The notes below the pieces were generated by a model. That model was not told the origin of the DNA and did no database searches. It saw nothing but the letters and a program-made list of their open reading frames with translations. From contig CANPXI010000002.1 in the NCBI GenBank assembly GCA_947585885.1, positions 1-28,310 on the forward strand: DNA of 28,310 nt, in the 5' to 3' direction. Positions 1-6,233 of the stretch are shown piece after piece; position 1 is the stretch's first letter; every line of letters begins with the position of its first letter. Origin of the DNA: an uncultured Bacilli bacterium (GTDB lineage: Bacteria; Bacillota_I; Bacilli_A; RF39; UBA660). Both the position numbers and the translations under genes were made by a program.

Positions 1-108
1 GCTTTTAAAATATATAAAGGATTTCTAAAAGATTATTATAGAATTGAAATAATTAATGATGAAACAAATGAAGTAGTTGATTATATAGAAGAAAGAGACT
101 CAAAATAA
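1..108 (+). CDS. C-terminal fragment of an unidentified protein
   Basis: An open frame enters from the left edge and ends at TAA 106-108, giving 35 residues. The visible end is rich in charged and aromatic residues (KDYYRIEII, VVDYIEERDSK) and shows no motif I can assign. An intrinsic terminator follows directly, which supports this as a true gene end. Function cannot be stated from this fragment. Confidence 0.6.
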   Translation, partial: AFKIYKGFLKDYYRIEIINDETNEVVDYIEERDSK

Positions 109-109
109 A

Positions 110-138
110 TATTCTCTTTACCAAAGAGAGTATTTTTT
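110..138 (+). terminator. Intrinsic terminator after the left-edge gene
   Basis: TATTCTCTTT (110-119) pairs with AAAGAGAGTA (123-132), one G-T pair, with a 3-nt loop and six T (133-138). It separates the left-edge gene from dacF. Confidence 0.85.
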
Positions 139-176
139 ATTGTTATAAAGAATATTATACTTACTAAGAGGTGTTT

Positions 177-1448
177 ATGAAAAAAATAATTTTAATGTTT
201 TTATTTCTTTTGTTATGTTTACCAATATGTTATTTAAAAGCAGATGTAGCTGACCCAGTACCAAAAACAAATGAAAATGAAGAATTAAATAAAACAACTG
301 ATAATAGTACAACTGAACAAAAAAAAGAAGAAAAAGAAAGTGAAGCAGAAAAAACAAGTAGTCCTATTAATATAAAAAGTAAAAGTGCAATAATAATGGA
401 AGCATCAACAAAAAAAGTATTATTTGAAAAAGATAGTAAAACAGCATATGCTCCTGCATCTATGACTAAAATAATGACTATGTTACTTGTAATGGAAGCA
501 CTAGATAATAAAACTATTTCTTTAACTGATCAAGTCACAATAAGTAAAAATGCAGCAAATATGGGAGGAAGCCAAGTATATTTAGAAGAGGGAAGTGTTG
601 CAACAGTAGAAGAATTATTAACAGCAGTAGCAATAGGAAGCGCAAACGATGCTGCTGTAGCTTTAGCTGAAAAATTAGGTGGAACAGAAGAGAACTTTGT
701 AGCAATGATGAACAAAAGAGCAAGAGAACTAGGGTGCACTACTGCAGTATTTAAAAACCCACACGGACTAGATGAAGATGGTCACGTAATAAGTGCATAC
801 GACATGGCTTTAATTGCAACTGAATTAGTAAAATATGAAGATATATTAAAAATAACTGGAACATATGAAACAACACTTACACACCAAAATGGTAAAAGTA
901 TCTGGCTTGTTAACACAAACTCACTTATTCGTTTTTATAGTGGTTTAGATGGACTAAAAACTGGTTACACAGAAAAAGCAGGATATTGTTTAACTGGAAC
1001 AATGAAAAGAAATGATATGAGACTTATCACTGTAGTAATGGGTGCAGAAGAAAAAGAAGATAGAAATACAGATACAATAAATATGATGGAATATGCATTT
1101 AGCATGTTCTATAAAGATACATTACTAACAAAAGATAAAAGTTTAGGTACTATTTTTATAGATAACAGTAAACAAAGAAAAATAAAATATTACTTAGAAG
1201 AAAATGCAAATGTAGTTTTAAGTAAAGACGTAAGAGAAATAAATTATAAATATGATATAGATTTAGATGAAGTAAAAGCACCACTAAAAAAAGGAGATAA
1301 GGTAGGAACATTAACATTAGAAGCAGACGAAGAGACAAAAGAATATAAACTAATTGTAAACGAAAATGTAAAAGAAACCAATTACATAAATAGACTTATT
1401 AACTATCTAAAAGATATAATAAGTGGAAACTTAAATGTACTAAACTAG
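177..1448 (+). CDS. dacF: D-alanyl-D-alanine carboxypeptidase, DacF type (peptidase S11)
   Basis: Low-molecular-weight penicillin-binding protein that removes the terminal D-Ala from peptidoglycan stem peptides outside the membrane. The three S11 catalytic motifs are present: SMTK (Ser95, Lys98), SAN (Ser155) and KTG (Lys261), followed by a PBP5-type C-terminal domain (about residues 290-400). A hydrophobic signal peptide covers about residues 4-22, followed by a low-complexity Lys/Glu/Thr linker before the catalytic domain. I choose ATG 177 (423 residues) because AGAGGTG just before it is the ribosome binding site; an in-frame GTG at 171 lies inside that site. In Bacillus subtilis dacF sits directly upstream of spoIIAA-spoIIAB-sigF and is expressed in the forespore; here the same cluster begins about 3.3 kb downstream, with spore-coat-type genes between. 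Confidence 0.93.
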   Translation: MKKIILMFLFLLLCLPICYLKADVADPVPKTNENEELNKTTDNSTTEQKKEEKESEAEKTSSPINIKSKSAIIMEASTKKVLFEKDSKTAYAPASMTKIMTMLLVMEALDNKTISLTDQVTISKNAANMGGSQVYLEEGSVATVEELLTAVAIGSANDAAVALAEKLGGTEENFVAMMNKRARELGCTTAVFKNPHGLDEDGHVISAYDMALIATELVKYEDILKITGTYETTLTHQNGKSIWLVNTNSLIRFYSGLDGLKTGYTEKAGYCLTGTMKRNDMRLITVVMGAEEKEDRNTDTINMMEYAFSMFYKDTLLTKDKSLGTIFIDNSKQRKIKYYLEENANVVLSKDVREINYKYDIDLDEVKAPLKKGDKVGTLTLEADEETKEYKLIVNENVKETNYINRLINYLKDIISGNLNVLN

Positions 1449-1456
1449 AATACTAT

Positions 1457-1483
1457 ACAAAATAGATATGAATTCATAAATTA
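1457..1483 (+). promoter_or_regulatory. Sigma-K-like promoter before the 16-residue peptide gene
   Basis: AC (1457-1458), 16 bases, then CATAAATTA (1475-1483) matches the sigma-K pattern AC-N16-CATANNNTA known from Bacillus. The same arrangement recurs before the collagen-like gene. A 7-bp hairpin (TAGGAAT 1487-1493 with ATTCCTA 1499-1505) lies between this site and the ribosome binding site. Assignment to sigma-K is inferred from sequence match only. Confidence 0.4.
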
Positions 1484-1520
1484 TACTAGGAATAACAAAT
1501 TCCTAAAGGAAGGAAGAAAC

Positions 1521-1571
1521 ATGAAAGATTTATATAATAAGATAGTAAATAAATTTAAAAAAGAAAAATAA
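1521..1571 (+). CDS. 16-residue basic, amphipathic peptide (unknown)
   Basis: ATG 1521 follows a strong ribosome binding site (AAAGGAAGGA) and encodes MKDLYNKIVNKFKKEK before TAA. Hydrophobic residues L4, I8, V9 and F12 fall on one face of a predicted helix and Lys/Asn on the other, so it could be a small membrane-surface peptide. It sits between dacF and a collagen-like spore-surface gene and has a sigma-K-like promoter, which suggests a sporulation role. By size and character it recalls tiny amphipathic spore proteins such as SpoVM, but there is no sequence similarity I would claim. The alternative is a regulatory leader ORF for the collagen gene 62 bases downstream. Confidence 0.45.
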   Translation: MKDLYNKIVNKFKKEK

Positions 1572-1587
1572 TGTGCTTATAAAATAT

Positions 1588-1614
1588 ACAACATAATTTT
1601 AAACACATAAAATA
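1588..1614 (+). promoter_or_regulatory. Sigma-K/sigma-E-like promoter of the collagen-like gene
   Basis: AC (1588-1589), 16 bases, then CATAAAATA (1606-1614) matches AC-N16-CATANNNTA. An additional CATANNNT-type box, CATAATTT, begins at 1592. The sequence ACATAAAATAAATT (1605-1618) is repeated exactly before the glycosyltransferase gene (2332-2345). The transcript leader would be short, ending in the AAAGGAG ribosome binding site. Confidence 0.45.
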
Positions 1615-1632
1615 AATTGAAAGGAGTAAAAA

Positions 1633-2262
1633 ATGAATTCATATCAAAGAGCATTATGTAAAATAGAAGAATATAATAGAAACAATTTTAGTTCTGGATG
1701 TTGTTGCTTTATAGCAGCTACTGGCGGCACAGGTGGTACAGTAGGTCCAACAGGTGCAACAGGAGCAACCGGCGCAACTGGTCCAACTGGAGCAACAGGA
1801 GAAACACCAACATTAACAGTCGGAACAACAGCAACAGGAGCTCCAGGAACAGATGCAGAAGTAGAAATAACAGGAGAAGGACCAGACTATACAATCAACT
1901 TCACAATACCACAAGGTCCAACAGGCGAAACAGGAGAAACAGGTCCAACAGGTGAAATTGGTCCAACCGGCCCAACAGGTGAAACAGGAGAAACACCAAC
2001 ACTAGCAGTTGGAACAACAGCAACAGGAGCTCCAGGAACAGATGCAGAAGTAGAAATAACAGGAGAAGGGCCAGCATACACAATTAATTTTACAATACCA
2101 CAAGGTCCAACAGGCGAAACACTAGAAACACCAACATTTGAAGTTGGAACAACAGCAACAGGAGCTCCAGGAACAGACGCAGAAGTAGAAATAACAGGAA
2201 CTTATCCAAACTTTACACTAAACTTCACAATACCGCAAGGACCAACAGGAGATGCAGCTTAA
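1633..2262 (+). CDS. Collagen-like repeat protein, probable exosporium/spore-surface filament protein
   Basis: 209 residues. A 30-residue head with a Cys cluster (GCCCF) is followed by Gly-X-Thr collagen-like tracts (GPTGATGATG, GPTGETGETG). Three copies of a roughly 40-residue unit alternate with them; the units begin ETPTL or ETPTF and share VGTTATGAPGTDAEVEITG and NFTIPQGPTG. The near-identical DNA of the units makes the locus prone to copy-number change. Thr-rich GXT triplets are the O-glycosylation sites of BclA-type spore filaments (family knowledge), and a glycosyltransferase gene follows directly. There is no signal peptide, as expected for a protein made in the mother cell and assembled on the spore. 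The ribosome binding site is AAAGGAG with a good ATG. Confidence 0.85.
   Translation: MNSYQRALCKIEEYNRNNFSSGCCCFIAATGGTGGTVGPTGATGATGATGPTGATGETPTLTVGTTATGAPGTDAEVEITGEGPDYTINFTIPQGPTGETGETGPTGEIGPTGPTGETGETPTLAVGTTATGAPGTDAEVEITGEGPAYTINFTIPQGPTGETLETPTFEVGTTATGAPGTDAEVEITGTYPNFTLNFTIPQGPTGDAA
1800..2256 (+). repeat. Three in-frame tandem units inside the collagen-like gene
   Basis: Unit starts are near 1800 (GAAACACCAACATTAACAG), 1990 and 2127. Each carries the nearly invariant core GGAACAACAGCAACAGGAGC. The first two are separated by a variable GXT tract; the third follows the second almost directly. High identity implies recent duplication or gene conversion. Confidence 0.85.
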
Positions 2263-2287
2263 AAAAGAGATTAATTTCTCTTTTTTT
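2261..2287 (+). terminator. Intrinsic terminator after the collagen-like gene
   Basis: AAAAGAGA (to 2270) pairs with TCTCTTTT (from 2277) and is followed by a T run to 2287. The A side overlaps the TAA stop. Confidence 0.8.
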
Positions 2288-2332
2288 ACATTTTAAATAA
2301 TATAAAATTACTAATTAAATAACTAAATCTAA

Positions 2333-2341
2333 CATAAAATA
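2333..2341 (+). promoter_or_regulatory. CATANNNTA -10-like element before the glycosyltransferase
   Basis: CATAAAATA lies in the 14-bp sequence ACATAAAATAAATT shared with the collagen-gene promoter. No AC is found at 16-bp spacing, so the -35 match is absent. A start about 7 bp downstream would leave almost no leader before ATG 2356, consistent with the missing ribosome binding site there. Confidence 0.3.
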
Positions 2342-2355
2342 AATTAGTGATAATT

Positions 2356-3435
2356 ATGAAAAAATATAAAATATGCGTATATGCAATATGTAAAAATGAA
2401 GAAAAACATATAAAAAGATGGTATGAAAGCATGAAAGAAGCAGATGAAATATACGTTTTAGATACTGGTTCAACTGATAACTCAGTAAGCATTTTAAAAA
2501 GTCTAGGAGTACATGTAAAAACAAAGAATTATAAACATTTTAAATTTGATCAAGCGAGAAACGATTCACTAAAACTAGTCCCAGATGATACTGACATATG
2601 TGTATGCACTGATATAGATGAAGTATTTAGTAAAAACTGGAGAAAAGAATTAGAAAGTATTTGGAATAATAATTTAGATAAAGTAAGATATAACATGAAT
2701 TTTACATTTGATGAAGAAGGAAACCCGCTAAGTACATATTATATAGGAAAAATACATAAAAAAAGTTCATACACTTGGACTCACAGTATTCATGAAGTAT
2801 TAACATATATTGGTAGTGGTGAAGAAAAAGTATTAACAACAAATAAAATAGAAATAAACCACTATCCAGATAGGACAAAAGATAGAAGTAACTACTTAAA
2901 ACTATTAATAGAAGCAGTAGAAGAATATCCAGAAGACGATAGAAACATGCATTATTTAGGTAGAGAATACATGTATAACAAAATGTGGAGTGAAGCTATA
3001 AAAACACTAAAAAAACACTTAAACTTAAAATCATCAACATGGAAAGAAGAAAGAAGTGCATCAATGAGATACTTAGGAAGAATTTATATGGAATTAGAAG
3101 ACTATAACGAATCAGAACACTGGTATAAACTTGCAATAAAAGAAACACCATATCTACGTGAACCCTATATTGAACTAGGAATGTTATACTGGAAACAAAA
3201 AGAATATGCTCTTAGTATATGTTTTTTAGAAAAAGGAGAATCTATAAAAAAGAAAAGTGATACTTACATAAATGAGGAATATGCTTGGAATGAAACAATA
3301 TATGATTTATTAAGTATATGTTATTTTGGAATAGAGAACAAAGAAAAAGCAATTGAAAACATACTAAAAGCTTTAAAAATAAATAAAAACAACGAAAGAA
3401 TTAAAAACAATTATAGAATAATGATGGGTAAATAA
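2356..3435 (+). CDS. Family 2 glycosyltransferase with C-terminal TPR repeats
   Basis: 359 residues from ATG 2356; an in-frame GTG at 2347 would add three. The N-terminal GT-A domain (about 1-190) carries ICKNEEKHI, the nucleotide-binding VLDTGSTDNS and a DXD-type metal site in CTDIDEVF. The remainder (about 195-355) is TPR-like helical repeats (YLGREYMYNKMWSEAI, YLGRIYMELEDYNESE, IELGMLYWKQKEYALS). It is cytosolic with no signal or membrane segment. Such GT2-TPR enzymes glycosylate proteins or surface glycans, and placement directly after a Thr-rich collagen-like protein points to that protein as acceptor, as with SgtA and BclA3 in Clostridioides difficile (comparison from general knowledge). 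Neither start has a convincing ribosome binding site. Confidence 0.85.
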   Translation: MKKYKICVYAICKNEEKHIKRWYESMKEADEIYVLDTGSTDNSVSILKSLGVHVKTKNYKHFKFDQARNDSLKLVPDDTDICVCTDIDEVFSKNWRKELESIWNNNLDKVRYNMNFTFDEEGNPLSTYYIGKIHKKSSYTWTHSIHEVLTYIGSGEEKVLTTNKIEINHYPDRTKDRSNYLKLLIEAVEEYPEDDRNMHYLGREYMYNKMWSEAIKTLKKHLNLKSSTWKEERSASMRYLGRIYMELEDYNESEHWYKLAIKETPYLREPYIELGMLYWKQKEYALSICFLEKGESIKKKSDTYINEEYAWNETIYDLLSICYFGIENKEKAIENILKALKINKNNERIKNNYRIMMGK

Positions 3436-3448
3436 AACCCATCTTTTT
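3423..3448 (+). terminator. Intrinsic terminator after the glycosyltransferase
   Basis: GATGGGT (3423-3429) pairs with ACCCATC (3437-3443) around a 7-nt loop that contains the TAA stop; a run of five T follows. Confidence 0.85.
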
Positions 3449-3547
3449 ATGTAAATAAAACGTAAAGAAAACAAAATAAAAGCGTTTTCACTAGTTTTTG
3501 TCGTATAAAGAATTAGAAGGGAAAAAACTCTTCTAGAAAGGAGAACT

Positions 3548-4681
3548 ATGAAAAAACTAACAAAAATACTACTAATATTATTAGGAACATTCCCATTAAT
3601 ATTAAATGCAGAAGAAAAGGAGGTAAAAGAATTTAGATGGTACACGTTAAAAGAAACCAATGTCCATTATGAAAATGACGTTGAAAATAATTGTGAATAT
3701 TTTGAAAACGTAGACAAAAATACATATAAATATGGAGAATGGGTATATGCACTAACAAAACCAGAAGAACAAGAAGGAAGAACCATAGAAACACTTTATG
3801 ATGGAATAGATGTGCCTATGAAAAATGTTTATATGATTAACATATTGTATCCATATGTAAATGGAGACTCATTACCTGTAAAAGAAATAGAAATGCTAGA
3901 TAAAGACATGTTACCACTAAAACTAAAACTTGTATATTCTAGTTTAGGAAATGACGAAGCATCAAAATTAATTGATAACAACTACGAAACAGAAGCCACA
4001 CTTTATAATAGCATGAACCTAAAACTTGAACTACCATACATATCAGACTACTATGATTTAACAATAAAAGTAGTATATGACAAAAACTATGATAGTTTTA
4101 ATGGCTTAAGCTTTTCATACTATATAAGTGAATATGAGTATCTAATGACATTTGCAAATTTTGAAACAGATATCACTAAAACATGTGAAGAAAACATATG
4201 CACAGCATTAATAAAACCAAAATACAACGATTATTTTTCAAATGAAAACTATCATTTAAATGCATTAAAATATAGATATAAAGATAAATACTATAAATGT
4301 TACACTAATGAAAAAGTATATGTACCAGGTTACTTTGAAAACTTAGAAGGTTTTATAAAAGATGAAGACAAATTTAGAATAACAAAAACAAATACTGTTA
4401 AAGAAGAATTAGTAAAAACCACTTTTGTAGAAGAACCAAAAGAAGATGAAGTAAATGAACTAGAAGATGAATTAACAGAAGATTTAACAGATAATTTCCC
4501 TCTAGTGGAAGAAGAACCAGAAGAAGAAACAAAAGATAAAATAGCTATGGTAGAAACTAAAAGTACTAATAAAGAAAATAACAAAGTATTAACATATATT
4601 TCTATATTTTTAACACTATCACTAATAATCACAGTATTTCTAATAATAATAAAAAAAGTAAAAAATTGTCGAGCAAAATAA
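3548..4681 (+). CDS. Secreted, C-terminally membrane-anchored protein of unknown function
   Basis: 377 residues. Signal peptide about 1-21 (cleavage near LILNA-EE), an extracellular domain of about 260 residues rich in Tyr, Asn and Asp with several Cys (NNCEYF, KTCEENIC, YYKCYT), then an acidic Glu/Asp/Thr stalk (about 285-335), a transmembrane helix (about 348-369) and a basic tail (KKVKNCRAK). The domain is therefore held outside the membrane, or in the intermembrane space during engulfment. The ribosome binding site AAAGGAG before ATG is strong. It stands immediately upstream of the spoIIAA-sigF operon, and a CTAGTTTTTGTCG-like sequence occurs before both, so a sporulation role is plausible. 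I recognise no family. Confidence 0.75.
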   Translation: MKKLTKILLILLGTFPLILNAEEKEVKEFRWYTLKETNVHYENDVENNCEYFENVDKNTYKYGEWVYALTKPEEQEGRTIETLYDGIDVPMKNVYMINILYPYVNGDSLPVKEIEMLDKDMLPLKLKLVYSSLGNDEASKLIDNNYETEATLYNSMNLKLELPYISDYYDLTIKVVYDKNYDSFNGLSFSYYISEYEYLMTFANFETDITKTCEENICTALIKPKYNDYFSNENYHLNALKYRYKDKYYKCYTNEKVYVPGYFENLEGFIKDEDKFRITKTNTVKEELVKTTFVEEPKEDEVNELEDELTEDLTDNFPLVEEEPEEETKDKIAMVETKSTNKENNKVLTYISIFLTLSLIITVFLIIIKKVKNCRAK

Positions 4682-4719
4682 TTATCTAGTTTTGTCGAAT
4701 TTGTATAAAACACTATTAA
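4667..4719 (+). promoter_or_regulatory. Spo0A-box-like sites and promoter of the spoIIAA-sigF operon
   Basis: TGTCGAA (4693-4699) is an exact Spo0A-box core, and TGTCGAG (4667-4673), one base off, lies 26 bp upstream. A possible -35 (TTGTCG 4692-4697) overlaps the proximal box, with TATTAA (4714-4719) at 16-bp spacing. In Bacillus the spoIIA operon is activated by phosphorylated Spo0A with sigma-H; whether sigma-A or sigma-H is used here is not clear. The distal box lies inside the end of the preceding gene. Confidence 0.5.
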
Positions 4720-4749
4720 AAAGCACTATCATATATTCGAGGTACAAAA

Positions 4750-5097
4750 ATGCTAAATATAAATATGGAATTTAAAAAAGGAATACTATTTATTAGACTT
4801 GATGGCCTACTTAACAAAAAAACAAAAGAAACCTTTGAAAATAATATACTACCAATAATACTTAATAATGGACTTAAATACATAGTACTTAATTTAGACA
4901 AAGTATTAGAAATAGATAATATTGGTTTAGAATGTTTAAATAGTATTAGTGAAATAATTGATGGCTTTAATGGAAAAGCATTAATATGTAGTCTAACTAA
5001 TAAAAAAGTAAAAAAACAAGTAGAAGAAAGTAAATACATTAATAGTTTTTATGAAACAAATAATGAATTAACTGCACTAGGAGTGATGAATTTATGA
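4750..5097 (+). CDS. spoIIAA: SpoIIAA-like STAS-domain protein lacking the phosphorylated serine
   Basis: 115 residues, the usual size of SpoIIAA anti-anti-sigma factors, with a STAS fold throughout (IRLDGLLNKKT, YIVLNLDKVLEID, ALICSLTNKKVKKQ, and LGV near the end). In Bacillus SpoIIAA the sequence MDSSGLG contains Ser58, which is phosphorylated by the kinase/anti-sigma SpoIIAB. Here the aligned stretch is IDNIGLE (Asp56-Asn57-Ile58-Gly59), so no Ser or Thr is available. The next gene, sigF, starts within this stop codon (ATGA), leaving no room for spoIIAB. Position and homology support spoIIAA, but its classical partner-switch role cannot work by phosphorylation at this site. Ribosome binding site GAGGT. 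Confidence 0.8.
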   Translation: MLNINMEFKKGILFIRLDGLLNKKTKETFENNILPIILNNGLKYIVLNLDKVLEIDNIGLECLNSISEIIDGFNGKALICSLTNKKVKKQVEESKYINSFYETNNELTALGVMNL

Positions 5098-5753
5098 AAG
5101 AAGAATATGAAAAAATTATCTATGAAAATAAAAATCTAATTTACAAAATTGCACATAAATATAGTTCATACTATAACATGGAAGACTTATTTCAAGTAGG
5201 TGTAATAGGTTTAATAAAAGCATACAATAACTATAACCCTAACTGTAACACTAAACTAAGCACTTATGCTTATGAGTATATATTAGGAGAAATTCTAGAG
5301 TACATTAGAACAGATAGAACAGTTAAAGTTAGTACAGATTTATTAAAACTATATAAATCATATGAAAAAACAAAAGAATACTTAACAAATAAATTAGGAA
5401 GAGTACCTAAATTATCAGAAATAAGTAACTTTATGAATATAGAAGAAAATAAACTATCTTATATAATAGAAAAATGTGCATACGTTGTAAGTTTAGATGA
5501 AGACTTAAATGAAGATAACTTCACACTAGAACAAGTGGTGGGAGTAGATAACCAAAAACAAATAGATAATTTACTAGACATAAAAAAAGAACTAGCTTCA
5601 CTAAATGAAGAAGAAAGAAAATTAATAGAACTAAGGTACTTTAAAGATTTAACTCAAAGTGAAACAGCAGAAGTACTAGGTATTAATCAAGTACAAGTAT
5701 CAAGGAGTGAAAAATTAATATTAAAAAAAATGAATTCAAAACTAGCCTCTTAG
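5094..5753 (+). CDS. sigF: Forespore RNA polymerase sigma factor, sigma-F type
   Basis: 219 residues of the sigma-70 group 3 sporulation branch. Region 2 (about 8-80) has MEDLFQVGVIGLIKA and the DNA-melting segment STYAYEYILGEILEYIR followed by TVKVST. Region 3 (about 88-140) has LTNKLGRVPKLSEIS. Region 4 (about 165-215) ends in a helix-turn-helix with QSETAEVLGINQVQVSR. It is about 35 residues shorter than Bacillus SigF, mainly at the N terminus. Sigma-G is a close relative; coupling to a SpoIIAA-like gene and spoVA downstream favours sigma-F. Translation is coupled to spoIIAA by an ATGA overlap, with AGGAGTGAT as ribosome binding site. The inhibitor gene spoIIAB is not between them. Confidence 0.85.
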   Translation: MKEEYEKIIYENKNLIYKIAHKYSSYYNMEDLFQVGVIGLIKAYNNYNPNCNTKLSTYAYEYILGEILEYIRTDRTVKVSTDLLKLYKSYEKTKEYLTNKLGRVPKLSEISNFMNIEENKLSYIIEKCAYVVSLDEDLNEDNFTLEQVVGVDNQKQIDNLLDIKKELASLNEEERKLIELRYFKDLTQSETAEVLGINQVQVSRSEKLILKKMNSKLAS

Positions 5754-5764
5754 TATAAAAAATG

Positions 5765-5800
5765 AATAACTCACCATATTAATAAATGGTGAGTTATTTT
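5765..5800 (+). promoter_or_regulatory. Strong hairpin enclosing the spoVAC ribosome binding site
   Basis: A perfect 13-bp stem, AATAACTCACCAT (5765-5777) with ATGGTGAGTTATT (5786-5798), 8-nt loop. The only Shine-Dalgarno-like sequence for spoVAC (GGTGAG 5788-5793) is in its right arm, and the TTG start (5799) follows at once. Four T follow part of the stem, so it could also act as a weak terminator limiting read-through from sigF. Confidence 0.6.
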
Positions 5801-6233
5801 GAAATTAAAAGAATATAAAAAAATAGTGGATAAAAATAGTCCTAAAGAAGACAAAATAAAAAACGTACTAATATCATTTGTAGTTGGTGGCTCTCTAGGT
5901 GCATTAGGAGAACTATTTGTAAAATTCTTAGAAGCAAAGTTCTATATGCCTCCTAGTGAATGCTACATGTATTTAATGATACTTTTAGTAGTTATATCAA
6001 GTATACTAACAGGACTTGGAATATTTGACAACATAGTAACTTTTGGAAAATGTGGTTTCATAATACCTACAACAGGCTTTGCTCATTCAATGACAAGTGC
6101 TGCAATGGACAACAATAAAGAAGGATTTATAAAAGGAATAGGATCTAATATATTTAAACTAACTGGTAGTATTATCTTATTTGGTCTAGTATCAGCTTTC
6201 TTCTTAGCACTTTTAAAAGGAGTGATAATGTGA
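5799..6233 (+). CDS. spoVAC: Stage V sporulation protein AC, dipicolinic-acid channel subunit
   Basis: 144 residues, a polytopic membrane protein of the SpoVA complex that moves Ca-dipicolinate into the forespore and acts in its release at germination. Family features visible: a basic N terminus, VGGSLGALGEL, LTGLGIFDNIVTFGKCG, the conserved PTTGFAHSMTSAAMD and a final GIGSNIFKLTGSIILFG segment; four or so hydrophobic helices. The start is TTG 5799: the next in-frame Met lies far downstream inside the fold, and the N-terminal length then agrees with Bacillus SpoVAC. The ribosome binding site is locked in a hairpin. Its TGA overlaps the spoVAD start. No spoVAA/spoVAB genes are present between sigF and this gene, unlike Bacillus. 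Confidence 0.9.
   Translation: MKLKEYKKIVDKNSPKEDKIKNVLISFVVGGSLGALGELFVKFLEAKFYMPPSECYMYLMILLVVISSILTGLGIFDNIVTFGKCGFIIPTTGFAHSMTSAAMDNNKEGFIKGIGSNIFKLTGSIILFGLVSAFFLALLKGVIM

Noticed and set aside
1698..1955. Alternative-frame Arg/Asn-rich ORF in the collagen-like gene
   Set aside because: A by-product of the repeat codons in another frame, without a binding site; the Gly-X-Thr frame is clearly the real one.
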